A stretch of 33,426 nt of DNA, from positions 1 through 33,426 of the forward strand of contig UQNM01000021.1 in NCBI GenBank assembly GCA_900542395.1. Reading direction: 5' to 3'. Each line of letters begins with the position of its first letter. The first letter of the stretch is position 1. The position numbers and the translations under genes are program-made. The notes beneath the pieces are model-generated. The model was not told where the DNA came from and did not search any database. It was given only the letters and a program-made list of their open reading frames with translations. This document shows positions 14,001 to 22,737 of the stretch, piece by piece. The stretch comes from an uncultured Eubacteriales bacterium (lineage in GTDB: Bacteria > Bacillota > Clostridia > Christensenellales > Aristaeellaceae).

Positions 14001-15506
14001 TCATCTGCGGATTTTTCTCACCACGCTGCGCACCATGTCCTTTTCGCTCTCGTCCATCGCGAATCGGTACAGCCCCGCGGCGTAGACCGCCGCATAGGGC
14101 ACGGCGAACAGCAGCACGCCCGAATACCCCGTAAACGTGTGCAGCCTGACCGCCGCGACGCCCAGCGCGATGGCCGGGAGCATCGCCGGAACAATGCCGA
14201 GAACCCGTTTCCAGAAATAAACCATGTCCAGCCCGATGTGCGCCTGATAATACCAGTTCATAATGAAGCCGTTGCCGACGATCATGGAAATCGCCGTGCC
14301 CAGCGCGCAGCCGATCCCGCCGAACTTCATGCCCAGCGGAACGCTGACGATGGCGTTGCCGATGGCCATACAGAAATAAACCTTGGAGCGGAACTGGTGC
14401 ATGTTTTTCGCGCGCTGGATTTCAATGCCGATGTTCTGAATCAGCGGCACCGTCACCGGGCCGATGAGCAGCAGCGCAACCCAATAGGCCGGGGCGTATT
14501 CCGCGCCGCCCCACGCCTGAATAAACGGCATGCCGACGAAGATGAAGCCCGTCAGCACGAGCATCAGCAGCATGAACTGGATGCGCCCGACGCGCGTAAA
14601 CAGCCGCGTGAGCTGCTCGTCCCCCTCCCCGCGCGCAACGATGCGGTTGATCTGCGGGGTGAACACGCCGGAGATCGACGTGGACAGCGCCATGTAATAC
14701 TGGTTAATCTGCGCGCCCACGCCGTAAATCGCCGTCGCCGCCGTGCCGCTGATGATGCCCAGCAGCGTCGTATCCACCGTCCAGTTGATCTGGTTGATGA
14801 TTTCGTTGAGGAAGATGAAGAACGAGAAGCCCGCCATGTCGCGCAGCAGCCCGAAATCGAACTTGCCGAAGGTGATGCGCATGCGGAGCTTTTTGACGCA
14901 GTACCAGATGCTCACCGCGTCGCTGATCGCGGTCAGGATCAGCGTAACCAGCACCAGCGCGATGGAGCCGTACCCCATCAGCAGCAGCGGCAGCATCACA
15001 ATCGGGTTGAGCACCGTGCGCAGCATGCCGACCAGCCGCTGGAACAGGAAGCGCTCCTTCGCCGTGATATAGGAAAAGAACACGCTCGCCGGGAACGACG
15101 CGGCGATGTTGACAACCAGCAGCGCCATCAGGATCTTGGCGGTATCCAGCTCCTTTGCCGTCAGCTTCGCGGCGAAGATGTTTTTGACGTTGGCGACCAG
15201 CACGCCGCCCGTCAGCAGGCACAGCAGGCTGATGGCGAAGAAGATCGTCATAAACATGCCGTTGATCCGCGCCACGCCGTCCTCGCCGTCCTGCGCCTCC
15301 GCGCGGGAATAATAGCGCATGTAGGCGCTGCCCATGCCGAAGGAGAGCAGGCTCAGGTTGGAGACAAAGCCGTTCACCAGCGTATACAGGCCGTATTCGC
15401 TCTGCCCCAGCAGCCGCAGCATCACCGGCGTATAGGTGAGCGAAATCAGGGTGGAGAGGATCGTCTGCCCGTAACTGAGCAGCACGCCCGCTTTCTTTTG
15501 GTTCAT
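14001..15506 (-). CDS. MOP-superfamily polysaccharide/lipid flippase (Wzx-like)
   Basis: This 501-residue integral membrane protein has about 12-14 helices. The N-terminus shows the polysaccharide-flippase pattern (Q-T-I-L-S-T-L-I-S-L-T-Y-T-P-V-M-L-R-L-L-G...EYGLY), and the central GFSFFIFLNEIINQINWTVDTTLLGI segment is typical of RfbX/Wzx-like proteins. Such proteins move lipid-linked oligosaccharides to the outer face of the membrane, so a role in surface glycan synthesis is likely. No glycosyltransferases are adjacent, so the substrate is unknown. The ribosome site is weak (AAAGGA about 14 bases upstream of ATG) and no clear promoter is seen. Confidence 0.88.
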   Translation of the reverse strand: MNQKKAGVLLSYGQTILSTLISLTYTPVMLRLLGQSEYGLYTLVNGFVSNLSLLSFGMGSAYMRYYSRAEAQDGEDGVARINGMFMTIFFAISLLCLLTGGVLVANVKNIFAAKLTAKELDTAKILMALLVVNIAASFPASVFFSYITAKERFLFQRLVGMLRTVLNPIVMLPLLLMGYGSIALVLVTLILTAISDAVSIWYCVKKLRMRITFGKFDFGLLRDMAGFSFFIFLNEIINQINWTVDTTLLGIISGTAATAIYGVGAQINQYYMALSTSISGVFTPQINRIVARGEGDEQLTRLFTRVGRIQFMLLMLVLTGFIFVGMPFIQAWGGAEYAPAYWVALLLIGPVTVPLIQNIGIEIQRAKNMHQFRSKVYFCMAIGNAIVSVPLGMKFGGIGCALGTAISMIVGNGFIMNWYYQAHIGLDMVYFWKRVLGIVPAMLPAIALGVAAVRLHTFTGYSGVLLFAVPYAAVYAAGLYRFAMDESEKDMVRSVVRKIRR

Positions 15507-15567
15507 TCAGGATGATTCCTTTCAGGATAATTTCAAAGGATGCTTTATCGCGCCGCCGTACCCGTAG

Positions 15568-15586
15568 GGGCGCGCATCGCGCGCCC
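15568..15586. repeat. REP-like hairpin, copy 1
   Basis: GGGCGCGC-N3-GCGCGCCC, preceded by GTAG and followed by GCAG. The form GTAGGGGCG...CGCCCGC resembles short intergenic palindromes common in gut Clostridia (general knowledge). A related copy lies at 15713-15729. Confidence 0.7.
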
Positions 15587-15663
15587 GCAGCTTGTTGACA
15601 TAAGCAAACTTGGCTTGAATCGCAAAATCAAGAAATTCAGCTATTCTTTCATTTGCAGAAAGG

Positions 15664-15699
15664 GCTATTCTCCCCCCTTCGGGGGGAGAATAGCTTTTT
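15664..15699 (+). terminator. Very strong hairpin with T run, no gene upstream on its strand
   Basis: A perfect 14-bp stem GCTATTCTCCCCCC / GGGGGGAGAATAGC with a 3-base TTC loop is followed by five Ts. It has the form of a plus-strand intrinsic terminator, but no plus-strand gene ends here: the region lies between the divergent flippase and serine-hydrolase genes. It is flanked by two REP-like palindromes, so it may belong to a small mobile repeat or end an unannotated transcript. Confidence 0.75.
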
Positions 15700-15712
15700 G
15701 CCTACAATCCGG

Positions 15713-15729
15713 GGGCGCATTGCGCGCCC
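15713..15729. repeat. REP-like hairpin, copy 2
   Basis: GGGCGC-N5-GCGCCC within GGGGGCGCATTGCGCGCCCGCAT, a degenerate form of the palindrome at 15568-15586. The two copies bracket the strong hairpin at 15664-15694. The rest of 15507-15850 holds no gene I can support. Confidence 0.6.
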
Positions 15730-15871
15730 GCATACTACGCAGAACTTGTTCTTGGCTTATTTACAATCGAAAAAGCACAAATCACTATCAGTTTACCTTT
15801 TTTCCTCCGCCATTGCAAGCCCCGGTTTTTTTCGGTCTGTCAAAAAAAGCGTGAAACTTCCCGCCGATCGT

Positions 15872-15879
15872 GCTATAAT
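15872..15879 (+). promoter_or_regulatory. Extended -10 promoter for the serine-hydrolase gene
   Basis: Perfect -10 TATAAT (15874-15879) has TGC in front (extended -10). The -35 position (GTGAAA at 15851-15856) is weak. The start falls near 15886, with the ribosome site AGGAGG at about 15923. Confidence 0.75.
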
Positions 15880-15933
15880 CTTCTTGTTTTCAAAGAACCC
15901 TCTTTGTACACGCCTTTTTTGCAGGAGGAGACC

Positions 15934-17349
15934 ATGTTTGATTCTTCCAAACTTGACGCATATCTGACCGGGCTTTGCCAAGCCCGCGATCTTCCCGGCG
16001 TAAGCGCCGCGATCATGGGGCCGGACGGCCTTGAATACGCCTTCAATTACGGCTTCCGCGACGGGGCCTTCACCCGCCCGGTGGACAACGACACCCTGTT
16101 CGGCGTCGCCTCGATGAGCAAGTCGATGACCGCGCTGTGCGCCTGTATTCTGGCCTGCGAGGGCAGGCTCGACCTGAACGCCCCGGTTTCGGATTTCTTC
16201 CCGGAATTTGAGCTGGCCGGTCAGCCGCGCGAGGCGGCGACGGTGCGCACGCTGGCGATGCACACGGCGGGCATCCCCCCGATGGAGCCGCTGGAATGGT
16301 CGATTGCCATGAACAGCGAGGGGCGCAGCGAAAGCGACTGGCTGCGCGAGATGAAGCGCACCGCGCCCAACAAGATGGAGACGATCGACCAGATCATCGC
16401 GTATATCGCGCACTGCGGCTACAACACGCTCGGCGCGCCGGGCGAGGTGATGAGCTACTCCAACGAGGGCTACGCCATCCTCTCCTACATCGTCGATCAG
16501 GCGGCGGGCGTTCCGCTCGAGCAGTTCATGCAGGCGCGCATCTTCGACCCGCTGGGCATGACCCGCACCATTCTGGATAACGGCGTTAAGGCCGCGCGCG
16601 CCCTCTCCGGCGGCAACATCACCAGTCTGTTCGAGGTGGAGGACGGCCGGCGCACCTGCGACGACTGCTGGAGCGTCCTGCCGCCGTTCCGCGGCTGCGC
16701 GATGGTCAAATCCACCTCGCGCGACATGGCGGCGTATTATCGCATGATCGCCAACATGGGCATGCACGAAGGCAAGCAGGCGATTCCGGCGCACGCGGTC
16801 GATCTGCTGGTCGGGCGCTATCATCCGCTTTCCCATCTGATGACGATGTGCATGGGGCTGAACAAGCGCGAGTTCGCGGGGCACGTCGTCTGCGAACACG
16901 CGGGCGGGCTGCACGGCGTATCGAGCAAGGGCGGTCTTCTGCTGGGCGAGGGCTACGGCTTCGCGGTGCTCTGCAATCAGGGCGACGAGGATATGGACGC
17001 GCTGCTCTACGGCATGCTCTGCGCGGTGATGGGGCTTCCGCTCGCCACGAATATGGATTGGTTCACCCCCGCGGGCCGCGATTTCAGCGCGCCGCATATG
17101 ATCCGCGGGCGCTATATCGGCCACGAGGGCGTGCCGAGCATCCTGTGCATCCACTGCGAGGAGGACGGCAGCCATCTGCGCGGCACGCGCGACGGCGAGG
17201 ATCTGCGCCTCGTTTACTGCGGCGGCGCGCGCTTCCTCGCCGTCAAGCCGGATGCGCCGGACACGGTCGTCTGCCATCTGGAGTTTTTGATTCGCGCCGG
17301 ACGCGCGTGGGGCGTTCGCGTCGGCACACGGGTGTTCGAGCGCGATTGA
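15934..17349 (+). CDS. Class C beta-lactamase-like serine hydrolase
   Basis: The 471-residue protein belongs to the penicillin-binding/beta-lactamase class C superfamily. The catalytic triad is present: S60-M-S-K63 (SxxK), Y175-S-N177 and H322-A-G324 in place of K-T-G. There is no signal peptide, so it is probably cytoplasmic and more likely an esterase or peptidase than an antibiotic-resistance enzyme (inference). The C-terminal about 110 residues form an extra domain (RGRYIGHEG... to the end), as in many members. GCAGGAGGAGACC precedes ATG 15934; an upstream ATG at 15904 has no ribosome site. The M23 peptidase gene follows after 64 bp, so the two may be read together. Confidence 0.9.
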   Translation: MFDSSKLDAYLTGLCQARDLPGVSAAIMGPDGLEYAFNYGFRDGAFTRPVDNDTLFGVASMSKSMTALCACILACEGRLDLNAPVSDFFPEFELAGQPREAATVRTLAMHTAGIPPMEPLEWSIAMNSEGRSESDWLREMKRTAPNKMETIDQIIAYIAHCGYNTLGAPGEVMSYSNEGYAILSYIVDQAAGVPLEQFMQARIFDPLGMTRTILDNGVKAARALSGGNITSLFEVEDGRRTCDDCWSVLPPFRGCAMVKSTSRDMAAYYRMIANMGMHEGKQAIPAHAVDLLVGRYHPLSHLMTMCMGLNKREFAGHVVCEHAGGLHGVSSKGGLLLGEGYGFAVLCNQGDEDMDALLYGMLCAVMGLPLATNMDWFTPAGRDFSAPHMIRGRYIGHEGVPSILCIHCEEDGSHLRGTRDGEDLRLVYCGGARFLAVKPDAPDTVVCHLEFLIRAGRAWGVRVGTRVFERD

Positions 17350-17377
17350 CGGCAAAACGCTGCATATTTTTCGTTTC

Positions 17378-17417
17378 ACACGGTCATCCTTCTTTCAAAA
17401 GGGAGGGATGACCGTGT
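17378..17417 (+). promoter_or_regulatory. Hairpin enclosing the ribosome site and start codon of the M23 peptidase gene
   Basis: A perfect 12-bp stem ACACGGTCATCC (17378-17389) / GGATGACCGTGT (17406-17417) has the GGGAG ribosome site in its 16-base loop and shoulder, and the start GTG inside the right arm. Followed by TTGATTTTC it could partly terminate, but its main visible effect would be to hide the translation start. Confidence 0.65.
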
Positions 17418-18055
17418 TTGATTTTCTCAAAAACCGTCTGCGTCAGGCGCGGGAATGGCTGCTGGATTACGCCTATTGGGTGACGCTCGGCGCGATGATC
17501 GCCGTCATCGTCGGCACGGCGCTGTATACCGACCGTCTCCGTCAGGCGGAAAACGTGCAGGCCGCCGCTCCCGCGCCGGAGGTCGCCTCCCCTTCCCCCG
17601 CGCCGACCGCAACCCCGTCGCCGCTGCCGACGCTCGCGCCCGTCCGCCTTCCGTCCGGTGCGGGCGCGGTTCGCCCCGTTTCCGGCGGGCTGCTTCGCGG
17701 CTTTTCCGCGCAGCCCGTGCTTTGGCCGTCGCTTGACTGCTGGCAGGCGCATCCCGCCGTCGATTTGGGCGCGGCGAGCGGCGAAACCGCCGTCTGCATG
17801 CGCGACGGCGTGGTGCTCTCCTGCGTGCGGGATGATCTCTGGGGCTGGCACGTGGCCGTTCGCCAGACGGACGGCGCGGTCTGCACCTATTCGGGGCTGT
17901 CCTGCGCGCTCGTGCAGGCCGGTCAAAGCGTCGTGCGCGGCCAGCCGCTGGGCGACGTGATGGCGGTCGTCCCGGCGGAAAGCGAGCTCGGCGCGCACCT
18001 GCATCTTTCCCTCTATCGGGACGGCGAGGCGGCCGAACCCGCGCTGCCCGATTGA
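17414..18055 (+). CDS. Membrane-anchored M23 (LytM-type) metallopeptidase domain protein
   Basis: The 213-residue protein has a short cytoplasmic N-terminus and one membrane helix (about 22-42, WVTLGAMIAVIVGTAL). A Pro/Ala/Ser/Thr linker (about 50-80) follows, then an M23 domain outside the membrane. The zinc-site motifs are visible: H113-P-A-V-D117 and H195-L-H197. The usual flanking glycines are degenerate, so activity is likely but not certain. The layout recalls SpoIIQ-like sporulation proteins and cell-wall endopeptidases; I cannot say which. GTG 17414 is preferred because GGGAGG lies seven bases upstream, while ATG 17408 abuts it with no spacing. Confidence 0.8.
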   Translation: MFDFLKNRLRQAREWLLDYAYWVTLGAMIAVIVGTALYTDRLRQAENVQAAAPAPEVASPSPAPTATPSPLPTLAPVRLPSGAGAVRPVSGGLLRGFSAQPVLWPSLDCWQAHPAVDLGAASGETAVCMRDGVVLSCVRDDLWGWHVAVRQTDGAVCTYSGLSCALVQAGQSVVRGQPLGDVMAVVPAESELGAHLHLSLYRDGEAAEPALPD

Positions 18056-18117
18056 TTTTTCCAAATTTTCAAATTTTACCAATTCATCGAAAAGAACTTT
18101 CGAAATACATCAAATGA

Positions 18118-18126
18118 TGGTATACT
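18118..18126 (+). promoter_or_regulatory. Extended -10 promoter for the two-component genes
   Basis: -10 TATACT (18121-18126) is preceded by TGG, giving an extended -10. The -35 position TTTCGA (18098-18103) is a partial match at 17-bp spacing. Confidence 0.65.
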
Positions 18127-18195
18127 GAAACGAGAATAACGGCCTTTGTCTGATTTGGGGTCGAAATTCGCATGAGGGAAACGGAGGAAAAAAAC

Positions 18196-19614
18196 GTGCT
18201 TGATTTTCTGAGCCGCGTCAGCGCGTATTGGGCTTCTCTTCCGGGAATGCATCTGCTTGTGTTCACGCTTGTGATTTGGGCGGCCTTTTCGCTGGTTCTG
18301 CTGGCCGACGCGCGCAACCAGCTCAACCAGTGGTGCTTCACCGGCGGCATGATGTTCAGCGTCGGCGCGCTCAAGGAATATCTGTATTACGGCCTCGGCC
18401 CGTCGCTGATTGCCTCCGGCATATGGACGCAGGCGGGCGCGTCGCTGATGTATTCCGTCCTGAGCGCGGCTTTCTATTTACTGGCCATTCCCTGCGTGAT
18501 GATGTTCGCGTTTTACTTCGCGCAGCTCAACCAAACCCGCTTCTTCCCGCTCCTGCGCGTCGTCGTCTGGCTTCCGGCCGTCTGCCTGAGCGTCCGCTTT
18601 CCGCCCGATCGGGTGGCGTCGCTCCAGCGCGACCCGGTGTTCTGCCTGAGCATCGCGGGGTACAACGTGCTGTTCGGCCTCATCGCCACGCTGATCCTGC
18701 TGCGCGCCCTCTGGGCGGAGCGCCACGGCGGGCACAACCGGCAGCGCCGCCTCGTGGCGGTCAGCGTGCTTCTGCCGCTGTGGGTCTGGCTCGTCGCGGC
18801 GTTCCCCTATCACGCGCTGGGCATCCCCCATCTGGATAAAATCTGGCAGATCGAGCTGCCGGTCGTCCTGTTTACGCTGTGCTTCCTCCTCTATCATGCG
18901 TTTCGCGAGGGCATATGGGGCATGCGTCTCCGGCGCGAAACCTACGATTGGAGCGGGAGCGGCGAGGTGTTGCAGCGCAACACACAGTACGTCGCCCACG
19001 CGCTCAAAAACGACCTCAACAAGATCGACTGGTGCGTGGCGCTGCTGGATGAACGGCTCCCCGAAAACCGCGAGCTGCAAATCATCCGCGGCTCGGTCGA
19101 TCATCTGCGCGCGCTCCTCCAGCGAACGAGGATGCACACCGGCCGCGTGGTTCTCAATCCCGGCGACTGCGACGTCCGCGCGCTGTTCGAGCAGATTATC
19201 CGCGAAACGCCGCACACCGACGCGCTGCGCATCGAAATCGACCGCTGCGACGACGCGCCGCTGTACTGCGATCCGTCGCACGTCCGTGAGGCGCTGACCA
19301 ACCTCGTCGGCAACGCCGTCGAAGCCATGCGCGGCTCCGGCCGGATCACGCTTTCCTATGTCCGCACCGCGCACAAAGCCTCCATCTCCGTCTGCGACGA
19401 CGGCCCAGGCATGACCCCGGCAGCGCAGAAGCGCATCTTCGAGCCGTATTACACCACCAAAACCTCCGGCGAAAATTTCGGTCTGGGGCTGTATTACTGC
19501 CAAAACGTGATGAATGTGCACGAGGGCAGTATCCGCGTCAGCAGCGCGCCCGGGAAGGGCTGCACCTTTACCCTGATTTTTCCGCTGGCCGCACAAGGGA
19601 GGCGCAAACCGTGA
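18196..19614 (+). CDS. Membrane sensor histidine kinase
   Basis: The protein has an N-terminal membrane region of about six to seven helices (about residues 15-230), with no large outer sensor domain. The kinase core has an H-box Q-Y-V-A-H268-A-L-K-N-D-L-N, N-box LTNLVGNAVEA, G1 box DDGPGM, F box FEPYYTTK and G2 box GLGLYYCQ. The sensor may detect a membrane-associated or small hydrophobic signal (inference). GTG 18196 (472 aa) has GGAGG eight bases upstream; ATG 18172 is possible but has only a poorly spaced GGGGT. The stop overlaps the regulator start by four bases, so the two are coupled. Confidence 0.93.
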   Translation: MLDFLSRVSAYWASLPGMHLLVFTLVIWAAFSLVLLADARNQLNQWCFTGGMMFSVGALKEYLYYGLGPSLIASGIWTQAGASLMYSVLSAAFYLLAIPCVMMFAFYFAQLNQTRFFPLLRVVVWLPAVCLSVRFPPDRVASLQRDPVFCLSIAGYNVLFGLIATLILLRALWAERHGGHNRQRRLVAVSVLLPLWVWLVAAFPYHALGIPHLDKIWQIELPVVLFTLCFLLYHAFREGIWGMRLRRETYDWSGSGEVLQRNTQYVAHALKNDLNKIDWCVALLDERLPENRELQIIRGSVDHLRALLQRTRMHTGRVVLNPGDCDVRALFEQIIRETPHTDALRIEIDRCDDAPLYCDPSHVREALTNLVGNAVEAMRGSGRITLSYVRTAHKASISVCDDGPGMTPAAQKRIFEPYYTTKTSGENFGLGLYYCQNVMNVHEGSIRVSSAPGKGCTFTLIFPLAAQGRRKP

Positions 19615-20216
19615 GCACCATCCGCATCATGCTGGTCGAGGATGACCTCGATTATCGCTATCTGATCGAACAGGCGCTCCGCCGCGAGGCGGATTTCGAG
19701 CTTTGCACGAGCTGCACAGACGGAAAAAGCGCGGTGCAAACCGCGCTCATGGAACAACCGGATATTGTATTGATGGATCTGTGTCTCGCCCATTCGCCGA
19801 TAGACGGCGCGGAGGCCTCCCGGCAGATTCGCCTGCAAACCGACGCGCGCGTCATCATCCTCACCTCGCGCGAGGATTTTGAAACGGTGATCCGCGCCAG
19901 CACACATGCCTTCGCCTCGGCCTATCTCTTCAAGAGCAATTTTCCCGTGCTCATCCCGATGATTCGCGAAACCGCGCAGGGCGTCACCTCGCAGGCGCAT
20001 TTGATCTGCTCCGCGCTGCTCGCGCCGCTGACCGACGCGGAGCGGAGCGTTCTGCGCCACCTTTTGGGCGAAGACGTCCGCCTTCATTCCTCCAGCAAGA
20101 CCATCTCCAACCAGCAGACGGGGATTCTGCGCAAGCTCGGCCTCCCCGGCAAAAAGGAGCTGACGCACATCTTCAGCGCCTACGGTCTGGGGAGCGCGGA
20201 GACGCAGGCGGATTGA
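19611..20216 (+). CDS. Response regulator with divergent C-terminal output domain
   Basis: The 201-residue regulator has a full receiver domain: E10-D11-D12, phospho-acceptor D56 (VLMD-L-C-L), T85 and K108 all present. The C-terminal about 60 residues (LTDAERSVLRHLLGED...QQTGILRKLGL) look like a shortened LuxR/NarL-type helix-turn-helix, including the T-x-x-E-R-x-V-L start but with a changed recognition helix. DNA binding is therefore likely but not certain. It starts at GTG 19611, overlapping the kinase stop (GTGA). It ends six bases from the end of the convergent MacB-like gene, with no terminator visible between them. Confidence 0.88.
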   Translation: MSTIRIMLVEDDLDYRYLIEQALRREADFELCTSCTDGKSAVQTALMEQPDIVLMDLCLAHSPIDGAEASRQIRLQTDARVIILTSREDFETVIRASTHAFASAYLFKSNFPVLIPMIRETAQGVTSQAHLICSALLAPLTDAERSVLRHLLGEDVRLHSSSKTISNQQTGILRKLGLPGKKELTHIFSAYGLGSAETQAD

Positions 20217-20222
20217 CGCCGC

Positions 20223-21398
20223 TCACCGCTCCCGGTTGATTTCCGGCATTTTCACGCGCCTGCTGAAAAACGGCAGGCCGTTCATCCATGCGCCGAGCAG
20301 CAGCGCCAGCAGCCCCCAGCGCAGCAGCGCGCGCCCGGTTTCCAGCACGCAGCAGCTCCGGCTGACATAGCGCACCGCCGCCGCGTTCGCGTCGTTCAGC
20401 GACCAGAAGCGCTTGGCGATGGAGGAAAGCTCCACCAGCACCTCCGGCACCCACTCCGTGAACACATACAGCGGATCAATCGAGAATTTCGCCAGCGCGA
20501 ACGCCGCGCCCGCCAGCGCCGCATAGCCCAGCAGCATCAGCAGCGCGCTTGCGATCATCCCCGCAAGCATATCCCGCGCGTACCGCGTTTTGAGCCGGTC
20601 GGCATAGAGGCAGACCCGCCCCCACGCCGCCGCGTTCAGCCGCGCCAGCAGGCTGAGCAGCAGCGCAACCCCAACAAAGAGCACCGCCCAGCGAATCGGC
20701 ATCGCCGCGCCGAGCGCCAGCTTGTCGTAATTGTAAAAACTCCCGCCGGGCTGCCACGTTTTCAGCGTGTTTTCCATCAAAATGGCGCTGCCCGTCGTCT
20801 TGTCCGCCGTTTTGGCGATCATCTCCACCGTCTGCATGGCGAGCGCGTTGGCGCTGGCCGACGTGATCGGGATATAGGCGATGTGCTCGTTCGTCTCGCC
20901 CAGCCGCCTTTCGGCCTTGATGACCCCCGCGACCTCGTAATCAAGCCCGCTGAGCGTCACGGTTTGGCCGACCGGCTCGTTGCCCGCGAAGAAGGAGAGC
21001 GCCGTGCGCTCGTCGATCACAACGACGTTCTCCGCGCGCTTCACGTCCGCCTCGCTGATGAGCCGCCCGTCGAGCAGCGTTTCATGCGTCACGTCGAAAT
21101 AGCCCGAGCCGACCGCGTAAACCGTCGCCTCCGCGCTCTGCGCCTCCGCAGAGAGATTGACCCCCTGCGCCCGCGCGCCGACCGCCCCGGCCGTGATCGA
21201 ATCTGCGATGGAGGCTATCTGCTTCTGCGCTTCTTCGTAGAGCGCGTTCAGCTCACCGCCCTCCTGCGTCGCCGCCGGCGCGGGCAGGATGTATTCCAGC
21301 CGCCCTCCGACGGTCAGCGTCAGCGCGCCGCCGCACACCGCCAGCACGAGCCCCAGCAGCACCGCGAGCATGCCCCGGCGCTTTTTTTTATTCTCCAT
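20223..21398 (-). CDS. MacB/FtsX-like ABC permease without ATPase domain
   Basis: This 391-residue membrane protein has one N-terminal helix (about 10-32) and an outer domain of about 200 residues resembling the MacB core (VYAVGSGYFDVTHETLLDGRLISEAD...VVIDERTA, then DYEVAGVI). Three more helices follow (about 235-258, 283-310 and 360-380). This is the four-helix MacB/FtsX plan, with no nucleotide-binding domain fused. It overlaps the MacA-type adaptor gene by 11 bases, so translation is coupled and the two probably form a pair. The ATPase must come from elsewhere, or the protein acts without ATP hydrolysis. It is the last gene of the locus that begins near 30402. Confidence 0.78.
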   Translation of the reverse strand: MENKKKRRGMLAVLLGLVLAVCGGALTLTVGGRLEYILPAPAATQEGGELNALYEEAQKQIASIADSITAGAVGARAQGVNLSAEAQSAEATVYAVGSGYFDVTHETLLDGRLISEADVKRAENVVVIDERTALSFFAGNEPVGQTVTLSGLDYEVAGVIKAERRLGETNEHIAYIPITSASANALAMQTVEMIAKTADKTTGSAILMENTLKTWQPGGSFYNYDKLALGAAMPIRWAVLFVGVALLLSLLARLNAAAWGRVCLYADRLKTRYARDMLAGMIASALLMLLGYAALAGAAFALAKFSIDPLYVFTEWVPEVLVELSSIAKRFWSLNDANAAAVRYVSRSCCVLETGRALLRWGLLALLLGAWMNGLPFFSRRVKMPEINRER

Positions 21399-22722
21399 AG
21401 ACCATGACCTCGGAACCGTCGCTGATGGCGCGATCCTCCATATAGGCCACGCGCTGACGGCTCAAATCATCCTGAATGGACACCGTGCTGCCGACCTCGG
21501 AGAGCACCTTCACATCCTGCTTTTTCACCTTGAGCACGCGCTGGCCGAGCGCGTTGCTTTCCTCGCTGACGATATAGACGTATCGGCTGTCCCCGCTGCC
21601 GCGAACGGCGCTGGCCGGGAGCAGCGTGGTGGAGCTGGACGCGCGATAGCTCGCCGTCATCTCCACCGCGGCGGAGAACAGCGCCGCGCCGCCGCCGAGG
21701 TTTGTGATGTCCTTGTCGGTCAGCTTCACGTCGATATAGCGCTTGCCCTCTTCGTTCACGCCGCTGTCCGTCACCTTTTTGGTCAGCGTCTTGTCGCTGT
21801 CGCGCTTGACCGTGACCTGCGTGCCCTTGTCGATCTTCTTTTCGATCTTGCTCGTGTCCGCGCGCAGCACCGCGTCGCCGCTTTCGCTGCTGATGACGAG
21901 CGCGGCGGTCTTGCCGTCGTAGCTGTCGCCCGCCTTGACGTTGATCTCCACGATATAGCCGTCGTGCGGCGCGGTCACCTGCCGCGCCCGCTGCGCCAGC
22001 ACATCCAGCGCGGTGATCTTCTCCTGCGTCGTGGCCAGCTTTTCGTTGAGCTGGCGGCTCTGGGTGATGTAATTGATGACGTTCTCGCTGATGCCCAGCC
22101 GGTTGGCGCTGTTGAATTTCTTCTGCGCCTCGTCCTGCGCGGCCTGCGCCGCATCGACGGCCTTCTGCGCGTCGGTCAGCGTTTCATCCGTCTCGCCCGA
22201 CGGCAGGCGGCCGCCCGAAAGCGTCACGCCCGCCAGCTTGGCGGCGACCTCGAGCTGCGTCTGCGCGGTCATGCAGTCGTCCTTGCTTTTCGCCAGCGCG
22301 TCGTAGGCCTCCACCCAGATTTCCTCGGTGCGCTTGAGCCGAACGTCGCCGTTTTTGCGCTCCAGCTCCATCAGCTCCTTCTGCGCCGCGTCGTATTCGC
22401 CGCGCAGGCTTTCCATCTCCTTGTCGTAGCCGGAGACCTCCGCCTCAAAGAGCACGTCGCCCGCCGCAACCCTGCGCCCCTTCGCCACGCGCACCCGCTT
22501 GATGGTCACGCTCTGGTCGGAAGTAAGCGCCAGCTTCACGTCCTCCGTCTGCGGGAACGTGAGATTGCCGCTGAGCTTGATTTCCTCCTCCAGCTTGCCC
22601 TGCTTGGCGGTCACCAGCTTGACCTTGGCGGTTGAAATGGTTTTGATCGTGCCGGAAAAGAACATGCACAGGGCGACGACCGCCGCCAGCGTGACCAGTC
22701 CCTTGATGGCCATTTTTTTCAT
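21388..22722 (-). CDS. MacA/HlyD-type periplasmic-adaptor-like protein
   Basis: The 444-residue protein is anchored by an N-terminal helix (about 5-27). It has a split biotinyl-lipoyl-like domain, a long alpha-helical hairpin coiled coil (about 115-255, ESLRGEYDAAQKELMELERK... to LATTQEKITALD), the second half of the lipoyl domain (TAPHDGYIVEINVKAGDSYDG), and beta-barrel/C-terminal regions (SAVRGSGDSRYVYIV). This is the standard adaptor of MacAB-like exporters. AAGGAAG lies about ten bases before ATG. It sits 15 bp after the MalG-type permease gene and overlaps the MacB-like gene, bridging two transporter classes in one unit. Confidence 0.88.
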   Translation of the reverse strand: MKKMAIKGLVTLAAVVALCMFFSGTIKTISTAKVKLVTAKQGKLEEEIKLSGNLTFPQTEDVKLALTSDQSVTIKRVRVAKGRRVAAGDVLFEAEVSGYDKEMESLRGEYDAAQKELMELERKNGDVRLKRTEEIWVEAYDALAKSKDDCMTAQTQLEVAAKLAGVTLSGGRLPSGETDETLTDAQKAVDAAQAAQDEAQKKFNSANRLGISENVINYITQSRQLNEKLATTQEKITALDVLAQRARQVTAPHDGYIVEINVKAGDSYDGKTAALVISSESGDAVLRADTSKIEKKIDKGTQVTVKRDSDKTLTKKVTDSGVNEEGKRYIDVKLTDKDITNLGGGAALFSAAVEMTASYRASSSTTLLPASAVRGSGDSRYVYIVSEESNALGQRVLKVKKQDVKVLSEVGSTVSIQDDLSRQRVAYMEDRAISDGSEVMVYGE

Positions 22723-22737
22723 CGCTTTTGTCTTCCT

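Noticed and set aside
13467..15515. 682-codon plus-strand frame over the flippase gene
   Set aside because: Composition is His/Arg/Gln-rich without domains, and it lies opposite a clear membrane protein; it is a reverse-strand shadow.
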